The notes under the pieces: generated by a model
The model's database searches: none
What the model saw: the letters and a program-made list of their open reading frames with translations, nothing else
Told to the model about the DNA's origin: nothing
Translations under genes and position numbers: made by a program
Origin: Asterias rubens
Lineage: Eukaryota > Echinodermata > Asteroidea > Forcipulatida > Asteriidae
Length of the DNA: 64,000 nt
NCBI RefSeq assembly: GCF_902459465.1
Contig: NC_047065.1
Coordinates: 19,052,204 to 19,116,203 of the forward strand
Reading direction: 5' to 3'
In this document: piece after piece, positions 10,301-22,805 of the stretch
How the letters are laid out: each line of letters opens with the position of its first letter
Position numbering within the stretch: position 1 is the first letter of the stretch

Positions 10301-10680
10301 CTTGTTCACCATTTTATTGTAATTTTGATATGTGTACACTTCTGAACTTCAAGCACAAATTGTGAGGAGCAAATCTAAACTGCTAAAAAAAATGCGGACG
10401 GAATGGCGTCCAGAAACAATGTGACAAAATAAAAACTGCTGGTCCCTTCATGTCGCAACTCGCTCATTACACATGCTCTTGTACAATTATTCGAATCATT
10501 TAGTTTAATACACATCTAATCTAATCATGGTACCTGCCTTGATATTTGTTAATATAATTAGATTTAGAGTAGGCTATACAAACTCATTATCATAATTACC
10601 ATCCATCGACAGAGCGGTTAGCTTCCAAGGCATTCTGGTTTATCCACCAAAGATACAGTCAATGCCAAGTCTTATAATAG
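7350..10680. other. Spacer of unit 2, no gene recognised
   Basis: 3.3 kb of AT-rich sequence homologous to 32706-36280. It holds a poly(C) run near 8781-8793, a duplicated TTTACTTTTCATTAAATAA segment near 8488-8525, and a weak tRNA-like segment near 9405-9460 (B-box-like GTGTTCAAAACC) that may be a SINE relic. Short open frames are not conserved as reading frames between the two units. Confidence 0.6.
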
Positions 10681-11030
10681 AGGCAGTGGACACTATCGGT
10701 ATAATTACTCAAAATAATTATAAGCATAAAACCTTACTTGGTAATGTTAGCAAGTAATGGGGAGAGGTTGATAGTATAAAACATTGTGAGAAACGGCTTC
10801 CTCTGAAGTTACGTAGTTTTAGAGAAAGAAGTAATTTTCCATAAATTTGATTTTGAGACCTCAAATTTAGAACTTGAGGTCTCAAAATCAAGCATCTGAA
10901 ATATTATCTCGCAACTTTGACGACCGATTATATTGAGCTCAAATTTTCACAGGTTTGGTATTTTATGCATATGTTGAGATACACCAAGTAAGAAGATATT
11001 GAAAATTACCAATAGTGTCCAGTGTCCTTG
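10681..11030. mobile_element. MITE family M1
   Basis: Runs from AGGCAGTGGACACTATCGG to CCAATAGTGTCCAGTGTCC with the usual central hairpin (GAGACCTCAAATTTAGAAC...TTGAGGTCTC). In unit 3 the matching copy is cut short by a deletion (36281-36377). Confidence 0.85.
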
Positions 11031-11268
11031 AACTAATTCAACAGTAAACGAACAGTATCACAAATAATATTTTGTAATAACGAGTTTGTTGACGTACTTG
11101 ATTTGGGATGGCAATGCTAACTTGCAAGACATTACATGGTTTTTAAATTTTATATACTTTAAACTCCCAGTTAAGAATTAAACCGGATTACGGATCTAAA
11201 GGGATCTGACCAATTTCTGGGTCAGGCTAGCCTTGTCCAAGACTATTATTACCACTGCTACGAATTCA

Positions 11269-11645
11269 AGGCAGTGGACACTATTGGTAATTACTCAAAA
11301 TAATTATTATCATAAAACCTTACTTGGTAACGAGTTATCGGGAGAGGTTGGTAGTATAAAACATTGTGAGAAACGGCTCCCTTTGAAGTGGAGTAGTTTT
11401 AGAAAAAGAAGTAAACTTCCACGAATTTGATTTCGAGACCTCAGATTTAGAATTTGAGATATCTAAACCAACCATCTAAGAGTACATAACTTCGTGTGAC
11501 ATGGGTGTTTTTTCTTTTATTTTTACTTCGCAACTTCGACGACCAATTGAGTTAAAATGTTCACAGGTTTGTTATTTTATGCCTATGTTTTGATACACCA
11601 AGTGAGAAGATATTGAAAAGTACCAATAGTGTCCAGTTTCTTTAA
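11269..11645. mobile_element. MITE family M1, full length
   Basis: Starts AAGGCAGTGGACACTATTGG and ends CCAATAGTGTCCAGTTTCTT at a TTAA. Orthologous copy at 36523-36900. Confidence 0.85.
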
Positions 11646-11934
11646 ACTGAGATGAACTAATTCGTTCTTTAAGAAGGCAACATTAAACGAACATATCACA
11701 AATAATGTTTTGTTATAACGAGTTTGTTCACGTACTTAATTTGGGATGACAATGCTAACTGCAAGACATTACATGGTTTCTTAAATTGATATACTTTAAA
11801 CTCCCAGTTGAGAATTGATACCGGATTACGGATCTAAAGGGATCTGACCAATTTCTGGTCAGGCTTACCCGGAAAGTGGTTACCAAATAATAATACTTTA
11901 ACTACGGTAGTGCGTAAACACGCTTACTTTCCCA

Positions 11935-12248
11935 TTAAAAGACACTGGACACTACTATTAATATTTGTCAAATTACCAAGCTCAATCGGTCATGAGTGGG
12001 AAGATAATAATGAAAGAAAAAACACCCCTTTTACACGAAGTTGCGTGCTTTCAGATGCTTGATTTTGATACCTCAAATTCTAAATCTGAGGTCTCGAAAT
12101 CACATTCGTGGAAATTTACTTCTTTTTCGAAAACTACTCCACTTCAAATGGAGCCGTTTCTCACAATGTTTTTTATACTTCCAACCTCTCCCCATTACTC
12201 GTTACAAAGTAAAGTTTTGTGCTAATAATCATTTTGAGTAATTACCTT
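11935..12248. mobile_element. MITE family M1, diverged
   Basis: A TTAA at 11935-11938 is followed by AAGACACTGGACACTACTA and the family body in the opposite orientation, ending ATTTTGAGTAATTACC. The right inverted end is partly lost. Orthologous copy at 37190-37503. Confidence 0.75.
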
Positions 12249-12783
12249 TTTTAGATCAATAATTGTGGCCCGTTATTATAAGCCTTGTATTTTTATAGCG
12301 CATTTACAATAACTGTATCAAATGTTTGTTTACACTGCAACCATAATTTGCACACAGAAAATGTGAAATGTAGCTTTTGCATTTTTTCTTTATCGGGTTA
12401 ATGTAAACTCCCCGATGAGAAATCGACAATGAGTTCTAAAGGTTGGGGTCAAAAGTTCAAAGCAATCAACTCAGAACTTCATATTACACATGCGCAAGTA
12501 GCAGCGGGTGGGTTTTGAGTGGGGTCGGAGTACAGCAATCAGTTTTTTGTGATATGAGTTTTAATTCCCTAAACTTGGAATCTGGGAAGAGATGCTGTCA
12601 GTTAAACGCTTCTCAGATTACGTATTCCTATTAGAGAATATTCCTTCTGCGGACGAAACAAAATCGCTCCGGATTTTCAGCGATATCTCAAAAACACGAC
12701 CACCTTTTGAAACAGTGTTCCCACGTACATGTACATTTGTAAAGGATAAAAACAAGGTTCCAAAACAAAAGGTATAATTTGCC

Positions 12784-13079
12784 TTAAAGGATTTGGATAC
12801 TTTTTCAAAATGTCCACAGATTTACATTCAACAGAAATGAGTAAAACAATGTCATGAAAATACGTTTTTACATGCTTAAAATAATTTTCGTCTCATGATC
12901 ACTGAGACGAAAATTATTTTCATGACATCGTTTTACTCATTTCCCCAAAACTACAGCACCTCAGCACGAAATATTTTCAGTGATGCTTTCTACTATCATC
13001 ATCTTCAAACTGTGTAAGTTTGGTGTAAATCTGTGGACATTGTGTTTTTTGCCCTACAAAAAGTACAAAAACCCTTTAA
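12784..13079. mobile_element. MITE family M2, TTAA-flanked, long inverted repeats
   Basis: TTAA at 12784-12787 and 13076-13079 bound inverted ends AGGATTTGGATACTTTTTC and AAAAAGTACAAAAACCCT, then ATGTCCACAGATTTACA against TGTAAATCTGTGGACAT. A central hairpin has 16-bp perfect arms (AATAATTTTCGTCTCA) plus outer arms around ATGAGTAAAAC. There is no open frame. Orthologous copy at 38078-38373; related half-elements lie near 6145, 26015 and 50980. Confidence 0.85.
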
Positions 13080-13376
13080 TGCAAATTAGCTCCTAGTGGA
13101 TGATACCCATGCCTACATCCTTGTATTGAATGTGAAGGGGATTCCCCTGTTTCAGCCCCATAAGTAGATGGAAGAACCTTGAAGTGGCCTTGTGAGGTTA
13201 GGTAAACTCTAATAAAAAATAAAATGTATCAGCCTCAATGTTGTCATTTCCCTATGCTACTCAAGCCGATAAAATGTCGGCCAAGGAGCAGTTACAGTTA
13301 AGTATGAATTTCCTTTTTGTCCACAAACGGTGAGAGTACAAGTATTGACTTCACTCGAAATGTTTTTTTTCTAGCT

Positions 13377-13843
13377 ATGGATCGCAACGCAGATTCAGAT
13401 GAATATACTGGCCAACAAGAGCAACAGTCGGGTACCCGACCCAATCCTCATTTGCTCCGCATAACAGGTCCAGAAACACGACATGAACGATCCTGGAGGG
13501 TTGACGGAGCGTCACGAGGTGTTGTTGGCGGACAGTCAAACGGGAATAACTTAACATGGACTCGATCAAGTAATCACAGCGCCGCTCCGGCTGCTGGCTC
13601 CTGGAGGAACATCAACAGGGAAGCAAGTGGAGGTGCTCGGCCCAAGGATAGCAATACGTCTTGGAGGAGAAACAATTTAGAGAAAGAAGGAGACTCAAAG
13701 ACTCAAATAGAACGTCAGGAAACGTCAAACTGGCGACGTGGTAGAGCAGAGCGTCAGGGAGAAGGGACAACGGAACAGCCAAGGGACACTTCTACGATCA
13801 GTTGTGACTTCTTCAGACGGCCAGGTAAACCGATGAACAGCAG
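13377..13843 (+). CDS. ZNFX1: Copy 2 coding exon 1
   Basis: It begins with ATGGATCGCAACGC, three bases after a strong acceptor (TTTTTTTTCTAG ending at 13374), which implies at least one upstream 5'-UTR exon. It ends AACAGCAG at the donor GTAAGT (13844). The encoded part is basic and repetitive (SWRNINRE, SWRRNNLE, NWRRGRAE) with no recognised fold. Copy 3 has an equivalent exon at 38568-39031. Confidence 0.8.
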
Positions 13844-16800
13844 GTAAGTTCATAATAGAACCATTTATCAACCTAGACATTTATTTTTAGTATCGCACAC
13901 AAAATAATACTCCGTTATCAAAGAAATACATTTCAAGCGAGCAAACGTTTGAAAGAAATGTTGTATATTTTCGACAATTAGCTGAAAGTGCTATATTAAC
14001 ATTACTATTTTACCATTCAAATACTAGGGCAGAGCGTCAGGGAGAAGGGACAACGGAACAGCCAAGGGACACTGCTACGATCAGTCGTTACTTCTTTAGA
14101 CGGCCAGGTAAACCGAGCAGCAATGGGTAAGTTAATAGTTAAGATGAGGGTTTACGTTTGGTAGTCACTCTTGATTTTTAAAGGAACATTACATAATTGT
14201 TTTTTTGCTAACAAAACAGTTGCTGGCAGTGTAAGCACTTTAGGTAATCCATCATGCAACAATTGACAAATAATCTCCATGTAAGGACATAAATGGTTCG
14301 GATGTGACAATATCATAAACAAAAGTCGACAATTCTTTTTAAAATAAAAACTCGCAAATTAATTTGATTCTGTAAAATTACAGTTATATAGGATTAAAAC
14401 AAACAAACGGTTCAAAAACTGAAGTTCACTTTGCCTTTGACTATTAATTGAATACGGCAACATGGGATAAATATGTTTTGCACACTAAAATGTTCTTCTA
14501 TCAAACAAATGAATTTTATGCAAGCAAAGTTACGTTTGTCACAAAATAAGTTGTATCATGAATGGAAAATCAACTAATATTTAACAAAATCATGTATTTT
14601 AGGTTTATTATTCAACACAAAATTAAACGACAGTGTAATCGTTAAAGAACCAATACTGGTCAAGAAAAAAAAAACTAACACAGTAATTTAAACTATCAAT
14701 TTTAAAATGTCACAAAAAAAGTTTATTGAAAAACAAATCCGTTATCACAAACAAGTTTGGTAATTCATCCTTACTTCAGAGTATGTACTCAGCAAACTGA
14801 ACGAATTGCCTTCATTGATTTGCCATTGTAAACGGGTTGCATTTTTCAAAAGCCGAACATTTTAAACCAAACAACATCTTCAAAAAACAAATCCAAAATG
14901 CTGAGAATGTTTTACTGTTTAAATTTCAGGGGGTCAACAACCTCGAGCCCAACCAGTCCTCCAACCCCTGTAGAAGAAACTAAATGGCGTCGAGGACAGA
15001 GCGACGTTTGTTCGAGATCAGGGAGATACACAGGTCAAGTTCAAGTACAGCAGACTCCCAAGACGCCCTCAATGTCAGAGGAAGAACTCAAGACACTGCT
15101 GACGGCCAGTCCACAAGAAGTTCTCTCCAAGCTTCTGAGCAGAAAACACGAATGGTTGGCACTTTTAAATCTAGACTCATTCAATGATAATGTAATGACG
15201 TTAATACTTGGTGTTTTGTCGTGTATTTGTGATTTAAATGTAGATCCAAAAGTAAAGCAGGATATTCATATGGTATTCAGTATGATAGAGTCTGAAGGGT
15301 TTCTCAGTAAACATTTGACGAGATACTTAGTAGGTTTGTCCACACAACAGCCGCATGATGATCAAGAAAGAGATAGTGAAACCCTTGCAAACAGTATCAA
15401 AATGATTTTGAAATTTCTGCAAGTTTTCCTTGAACACAAGCCAGAAATTTATGGTGAAATGGGCGTGGTTCTGATTCTTCTCGAGAAGGCTGTTTCCCTG
15501 ACAGTGGTAGAATCTTGTACTGACATCAATCATAAAGGTCATAGTTACATGATCCAGGTACAGCAGTTGAAAGAATGCTATCATGCACTGGACGAGTCTC
15601 ATCAGATAAAACAACACGTTAAGGCACGGCAGCCACCAAACAACTTCAGAGAGATTCCAATCATCCCCGACAGTTTAGAGATTCAGAAACCAACAAAGCC
15701 ATTCTTACGAAAGAACATCTTAAAGGGAAGGTATCAAGACGTCGAGCATTATCTTGATGTGCAGTTCAGGTTGTTGAGGGAGGACTTTGTCGCACCGTTA
15801 CGGGAAGGTATCGCAGAGTTTCTCTCTAAAGTAAACAATCATCATCAAGACATTCGGGTGTATCGCAAAGTCTCCGTTCAAGGTCAGAAGATTGGGAAAA
15901 GAGGTCAGTTCACCCTGGAGTTTGATGTCAAAGGTCTCAACCGTATCAACTGGCAAACCAGCAAGCGTCTGATATATGGTTCATTCGTCTGTCTCACGCA
16001 GGACAATTTCAAGAGCATTTTATGTGCGTCTGTGGCAGATCGGAACACGAAGGACTTGGAAAAAGGTCTGGTTGATGTTTGTTTTCTTACCGAGTCTAGT
16101 AGAACGCCTACAGGTACCTTTGTCATGGTCGAATCTGCAGCTTATTTTGAAGCCTATCGACACGTCTTACTAGGGCTACAACGAATGAATAGCGACAATT
16201 TCCCTTTTGAAAGGTACATTGTGAATGTTTCATGTAATGTTAGAACACCCAAGTATCTGAGCGAAGACTGCTCTGATGTGTATGACCTACGACCATTGGT
16301 TGTTGCAACTGATCAGGTCTTTGAAGATGAGGGTCTGACTGAAACCTTCGTAAATGCAGCCTGTGTGTCAATTTTAGATCCACAAAGTTGGCCGACTGCA
16401 GAGGCCTTACATCTTGATGAGTCACAGAAGGCAGCTGTGCAGGCAGCGTTGACGAAGGAGTTTGCCATCATCCAAGGTCCACCAGGAACGGGGAAGACTT
16501 ACATTGGTCTCAAGATCATCGAAATACTTCTGTGCAATACACCTACAACTCCAGACGCGTCTCCAATTCTTGTGGTGTGCTACACAAACCATGCCCTGGA
16601 TCAGTTTCTGGAGGGAATTCTAAACTTTGGTGAGGAGAATCTGGTTCGTGTTGGAAGCCGAAGCAAAAGTGAAGTGCTTGAGTCTCGAAATCTGTCCTAT
16701 CTAAAACGACATCTATATCGCCTGTCTAAGAACATGCAGCAAAGGGAAGTACTTAAAGAAACCGAAGCGAGTTTACACGAAACAAAATCAGCAATTCATT

Positions 16801-19800
16801 GTACACTTCTAAAAGTGGCTTTTGCTAAAACGATCATAATTCAAGTCGAGAAGCTAAACAATGTCATGAGCAACATACATCAACAAAGTTTTCAAAAGAA
16901 TAAGAAGAGACCTGAGGATCCAACAACAAACCTTCTGAACTGGCTAAATGTGGTTGATATCGATCATGAAAGTGATAGCTCCGATATGTCGAATTCAAAT
17001 GAAGAAAAAGATGAATTTATTGACGTAGAGGATGAAAGTGCACGGATACAACATGAACGCCGAATCGATGATGAAGATGACTCGAGAGTTTCCGAAGAAC
17101 AGCGAAAGCAAAATGAGCTTTCCGTATTGAGACAAAATGCAGCATACAGCACTGAATGTAAGAAACGCTGTGGTTCAAATTTGGAGTCCACCCCGAAAGA
17201 AGAACTTAAGAAGGGCGACATGATGTCCGATAGAGAAGCTTCTAGTGTCACAAATGTATGGAGTCTGACGTTAAGCGATCGTTGGCGGCTTTACAGACTC
17301 TGGGTTAAGAAGTACATTGAAGAGCAGGAGGAGATGCTGACGGGTTACCGCATAAGTTATGACAGCCTTTCAAAGGAAATTCAAGCTGTGAAAAACAACG
17401 TAGATTTTGAAGTTCTCTCAAAAGCAAGAGTGATTGGAATGACGACAACAGGTGCGGCCAGATGTCAGTCGGTTCTGCAGCTTCTTGGTCCTCGTATTGT
17501 GATAGTGGAAGAGGCTGCTGAAGTTCTTGAAGCTCATATCATCACCGCCCTGGCTGCAAAATGTCAGCATCTTATTCTGATTGGAGATCATCAGCAGCTG
17601 AAGCCAAACCCAACAGTCTATCGCCTGGCTAAGGTCTTTAATATGGATACCTCCTTGTTTGAACGGATGATCAACAATGGCGTGCCTTGTCAAACATTGA
17701 ACCACCAGCATCGTATGCGTCCTGAAATCTCAAAACTCATGAAGAAACATTTTTATAAAAATCTTCACGACGATGAGTCTGTGATGGATTTCGATGACAT
17801 CAAAGGAGTAGCACATAACATGTTTTTCATTGATCACAATCAGTTTGAAGATGAGGGTGATGACAACAAAACCAAGTCCAATCAGCATGAAGCGGAGGTC
17901 CTTGTCGAGTTGTGTAGGTACTTGTTACATCAAGGATATCAGCCCAAACAGATTACCATTCTAACCACCTACTTGGGTCAACTCTTCACCTTTAAGAAAC
18001 TTATGGATAAAGGGACCTTCGAGGGAGTTCGGGTGTCTGTGGTTGACAATTTCCAGGGAGAAGAAAATGACATTATAATTTTGTCTTTGGTTCGAAGCAA
18101 CGAAGAGGGCTCCATCGGGTTCCTGAAGACTTCAAATCGTGTTTGTGTTGCTTTGTCTAGAGCTCGCATGGGTTTCTACTGTATTGGCAACGCCAACATC
18201 CTGAGAAAGTCTTCTATCTGGAGTAGCATACTAAGAACCCTTGAAGATGAGAAGAAAATTAGCTCCTCGCTTGCATTGGTTTGTCAAAACCATTTAGTAG
18301 TAACAGCGGTAGCGTCGGCCAGAGATTTCAAGGAGAAGGTTCAAGACGGAGGTTGTGGCGAGCCATGTGGGTACAGGCTTCCATGTAATCACATATGCAA
18401 ATTACACTGCCATCCCTTTGATCAAAACCATATAGTTTACAAGTGTCAAGAGCCCTGCTCAAAGTTATGTAGAAGAGAGGAACACACGTGTCCGCTGAAA
18501 TGCTATGAGGAATGCACACCATGTTCGACAAACGTACACAAACTGATGCCAAAGTGTGGTCATGTTATTCAGGTTGAATGTGAGATGTTTGATTCAGTTA
18601 CTTGTACCGAACCATGTCCTAGATCACTGCCATGTGGGCATCCATGTAGGAAGGCGTGCGGAGATTCGTGTCCTACTTGTTGTATTGTCGAGGTTTCTAA
18701 ATCGATGCCAGAGTGTGGTCATGTTATCCAGGTTCAATGTCGTTGGTATGAGTCAATCACTTGTACAGAACCATGTCCTAGGTCACTGTTATGTGGACAT
18801 CCATGTGGAAAGAAGTGTGGTGATGTATGCACTAGTCAGTGTACCGTCAAGGTTTCTAAACACGTTACAAAGTGTGGCCATGACGTCGTGATGGAATGTA
18901 TCAAGAACCCCGACTTAACGCCCTGTACTCATCTATGTGACAAGTTGTTGGTATGTGGCCATCGTTGCCCCAAAAAGTGCAGCGAGTCATGTCCAGAGGA
19001 AAGATTAGATGACGACAAGATGATGAAGCATTTAAGGATCCATTTAAATTTCAAATCCTTTTGCAAAGAGAAGTGTGAGCGGCCATTGCCTTGCGGCCAT
19101 CCCTGTCCTAATAAATGTGGCGAACCGTGCCCAAAGGAAACAGTGGACCCAACCTATGGTGAATACATGAAGCTTTACAAAAAAGTTCATGGTTATATTA
19201 TTGTTGCCGGCAAACTGTTTATGGTGTGTACCCAAATCACGAATAAAAAGCTTCCTGGGTGTGATCATACAGTAGCAGTGCCTTGTCATGCTGATATTAC
19301 GTCATTAACTTGCAAAGAGACCTGTAATAAAGAGTTATCATGTGGTCATCGGTGCAAAGATAAATGTGGCGTCCCCTGCAAATGCAAACTGAGAGTCAAC
19401 AGAAAGCTTCCATCTTGTGAACATTCTGCTTGGCTCCCTTGCTACCAAGATGTCAACTCCTATCAATGTGTGAAGAAGTGTCAGAAAATGTTACCATGTG
19501 GGCATCCATGTTCCAATACATGCTGTGAACCCTGCCCAAGGGATGGAGAAGACGCCCAAACTGAGAGCACTCGAAACTCACCAGCAAAGGCCTGTCAACG
19601 CTCTGTGAGGAAGAAGTTTAGAGGCTGCCACCACAGTGTTGTACTCCCATGTTATAAAGACGTTGAGTCGGTCGTATGTGCAGAAAGGTGTACCAAAGTG
19701 TTGTCGTGTAGTCACAAATGTCCAAACCGATGTGGCGATCCATGTCCAAGTAGCAACCCTAAGAAGACAGACACTTACTGTGACTGGATTGATGATGGCA

Positions 19801-22771
19801 ACAGTTCATCTGAACAAGATGACCTCTATGTCAGAAAATGCCAACAGATTGTGAACAAAAAGATACCTTCTTGCGGTCACGTCATAGAAAGTCAATGCTA
19901 TAAAAGCGTTGAATCACTGGTATGCCCAAAGCCCTGTGAGAAGATTCTTCCATGTGGTCATCAATGCGAAAACAAATGTGGGGAGCCGTGCCCGAACGAA
20001 GAATGTACATCCAGTGACGACGAAGAGGAAATGAATGAGAACGAATTTGTAAAACAGAGTTGTCAAGTCACCGTACACAAGCAGCTACCTGACTGTTTGC
20101 ATTTTATGAATCTTCCGTGCTACAAGAAAGCAGAGTCCGTTGAATGTTCAAATACATGTGAGAAGATACTGAAGTGTGGTCACAAATGTCCAAACCGATG
20201 TGGCGATCCATGTCCAAGTAGCAACCCTAAGAAGACAGACACTTACTGTGACTGGATTGATGATGGCAACAGTTCATCTGAACAAGATGACCTCTATGTC
20301 AGAAAATGCCAACAGATTGTGAACAAAAAGATACCTTCTTGCGGTCACGTCATAGAAAGTCAATGCTATAAAAGCGTTGAATCACTGGTATGCCCAAAGC
20401 CCTGTGAGAAGATTCTTCCATGTGGTCATCAATGCGAAAACAAATGTGGGGAGCCGTGCCCGAACGAAGAATGTACATCCAGTGACGACGAAGAGGAAAT
20501 GAATGAGAACGAATTTGTAAAACAGAGTTGTCAAGTCACCGTACACAAGCAGCTACCTGACTGTTTGCATTTTATGAATCTTCCGTGCTACAAGAAAGCA
20601 GAGTCCGTTGAATGTTCAAATACATGTGAGAAGATACTGAAGTGTGGTCACAAATGTCCAAACCGATGTGGCGATCCATGTCCAAGTAGCAACCCTAAGA
20701 AGACAGACACTTACTGTGACTGGATTGATGATGGCAACAGTTCATCTGAACAAGATGACCTCTATGTCAGAAAATGCCAACAGATTGTGAACAAAAAGAT
20801 ACCTTCTTGCGGTCACGTCATAGAAAGTCAATGCTATAAAAGCGTTGAATCACTGGTATGCCCAAAGCCCTGTGAGAAGATTCTTCCATGTGGTCATCAA
20901 TGCGAAAACAAATGTGGGGAGCCGTGCCCGAACGAAGAATGTACATCCAGTGACGACGAAGAGGAAATGAATGAGAACGAATTTGTAAAACAGAGTTGTC
21001 AAGTCACCGTACACAAGCAGCTACCTGACTGTTTGCATTTTATGAATCTTCCGTGCTACAAGAAAGCAGAGTCCGTTGAATGTTCAAATACATGTGAGAA
21101 GATACTGAAGTGTGGTCACAAATGTCCAAACCGATGTGGCGATCCATGTCCAAGTAGCAACCCTAAGAAGACAGACACTTACTGTGACTGGATTGATGAT
21201 GGCAACAGTTCATCTGAACAAGATGACCTCTATGTCAGAAAATGCCAACAGTTTGTGAACAAAAAGATACCTTCTTGCGGTCACGTCATAGAAAGTCCAT
21301 GCTATAAAAGCGTTGAATCACTGGTATGCCCAAAGCCCTGTGAGAAGATTCTTCCATGTGGTCATCAATGCGAAAACAAATGTGGGGAGCCGTGCCCGAA
21401 CGAAGAATGTACATCCAGTGACGACGAAGAGGAAATGAATGAGAACGAATTTGTAAAACAGAAATGCCAAGTCACCGTTTCCAAGCAGCTACCTGACTGT
21501 TTGCATTTTATGAATCTTCCGTGCTACAAGAAAGCAGAGTCCGTTGAATGTTCAAATACATGTGAGAAGATACTGAAGTGTGGTCACAAATGTCCAAACC
21601 GATGTGGCGATCCATGTCCAAGTAGCAACCCTAAGAAGACAGACACTTACTGTGACTGGATTGATGATGGCAACAGTTCATCTGAACAAGATGACCTCTA
21701 TGTCAGAAAATGCCAACAGTTTGTGAACAAAAAGATACCTTCTTGCGGTCACGTCATAGAAAGTCAATGCTATAAAAGCGTTGAATCACTGGTATGCCCA
21801 AAGCCCTGTGAGAAGATTCTTCCATGTGGTCATCAATGCGAAAACAAATGTGGGGAGCCGTGCCCGAACGAAGAATGTACATCCAATGACGACGAAGAGG
21901 AAATGAATGAAAACGAATTTGTAAAACAGAAATGCCAAGTCACCGTTTCCAAGCAGCTACCTGACTGCTGGCATTTCATGAATCTTCCTTGCTACAAGAA
22001 AGCAGAGTCCGTTGAGTGTTCAAATACATGTGAGAAGATACTGAAGTGTGGTCACAAATGTCCAAACCGATGTGGCGATCCATGTCCAAGTAGCAACCCT
22101 AAGAAGACAGACACTTGCTATGACTGGAATGATGATGGCAACAGTTCATCTGAGCAAGATGACCTCTATGTCAGAAAATGCCAACAGTTTGTGAACAAAA
22201 AGATACCTTCTTGCGGTCACGTCATAGAAAGTCAATGCTATAAAAGCGTTGAATCACTGGTATGCCCAAAGCCCTGTGAGAAGATTCTTCCATGTGGTCA
22301 TCAATGCGAAAACAAATGTGGGGAGCCGTGCCCGAACGAAGAATGTACATCCAATGACGACGAAGAGGAAATGAATGAAAACGAATTTGTAAAACAGAAA
22401 TGCCAAGTCACCGTTTCCAAGCAGCTACCTGACTGTTTGCATTTTATGAATCTTCCGTGCTACAAGAAAGCAGAGTCCGTTGATTGTTCAAATCCATGTG
22501 AGAAGAAACTGAAGTGTGGTCACAAATGCCCAAATGAATGTGGTGAGACGTGTCTTGAGTCAGAACAGTGTGACGAGCTTGTGGAAAGGAACCTTCCTGG
22601 TTGTGGTCACAAAGTAAAAACAAACTGTAGCAGGAATGTTAAACTAATCACTTGCAGAGAGAAATGTGAAAAGGTTTTGCAGTGCGGTCATGTTATCAAA
22701 TTAGCCTGCTGGAAAACATCTTATTCTGCAGCTATTACTATTTGTATGTTGTGTTTGTATGGAAATAAATG

Positions 22772-22775
<4 letters not shown>
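13377..22775 (+). CDS. ZNFX1: ZNFX1-like helicase / zinc-finger protein, copy 2 (three coding exons, truncated C-terminus)
   Basis: Coding exons are 13377-13843, 14028-14126 and 14930-22775 (GT-AG, phases consistent), giving about 2803 residues. The ATG at 14898 belongs to the intron before exon 3 and is not the start. Order: a low-complexity N-terminus rich in R, G, S and W; a helical region; Walker A GPPGTGKT (about residue 705); an acidic insert (SDSSDMSNSNEEKDEF); motif II EEAAE (about 1049); GDHQQLKP; QHRMRPE (about 1115); QGEEND; ALSRAR; then NFX1-type fingers from about 1330. Six nearly identical 156-residue modules enlarge the finger domain. Human ZNFX1, from memory, is about 1900 residues. 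The frame ends on 11 foreign residues (ICMLCLYGNKC) from an inserted retroelement tail, so the last fingers and the RZ-like domain are lost. It may be a working truncated protein or a recent pseudogene. Confidence 0.88.
14028..14126 (+). CDS. ZNFX1: Copy 2 coding exon 2, a 99-bp duplicated exon
   Basis: It lies between the acceptor ATACTAG and the donor GTAAGTTAATAG. It is exactly 33 codons and phase-symmetric. The peptide AERQGEGTTEQPRDTATISR, then YFFRRPGKPSSNG, repeats the end of exon 1 (AERQGEGTTEQPRDTSTISC, then DFFRRPGKPMNSR). In copy 3 only one such segment exists and it carries the downstream donor, so copy 2 has gained an exon or copy 3 has lost one. Confidence 0.75.
14127..14929 (+). 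other. Copy 2 intron 2
   Basis: An 803-bp AT-rich intron with donor GTAAGT and acceptor TTTAAATTTCAG. It is homologous to the 774-bp intron of copy 3 (39032-39805). Nothing else is seen in it. Confidence 0.8.
19721..22528 (+). repeat. Six tandem 468-bp zinc-finger modules in copy 2
   Basis: The marker TCCAAACCGATGTGGCGATC recurs at 19721, 20189, 20657, 21125, 21593 and 22061, exactly 468 bp apart, and the array ends where CCCAAATGAATGTGG begins (22529). All six are in frame. Modules 1-3 appear essentially identical, while modules 4-6 differ at a few sites (IVNKK/FVNKK, VTVHK/VTVSK, SSDDE/SNDDE). This points to very recent unequal exchange. Confidence 0.95.

Positions 22776-22805
<30 letters not shown>

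Noticed and set aside
12640..12670. Heat-shock-element-like GAATATTCC upstream of ZNFX1 copies 2 and 3
   Set aside because: A single short match in AT-rich DNA with no knowledge of the transcription start is not evidence of a regulatory site.
14080..14120. PCNA-binding (PIP-box-like) motif in TISRYFFRRPGKP of ZNFX1 exon 2
   Set aside because: The key glutamine is missing, and copy 3 and exon 1 have DFF in place of YFF, so the spacing match is weak.
14898..14929. ATG at 14898 (and 39774) as the ZNFX1 start
   Set aside because: It lies upstream of a clear splice acceptor (TTTAAATTTCAG), and the exons upstream join in phase to the acceptor.
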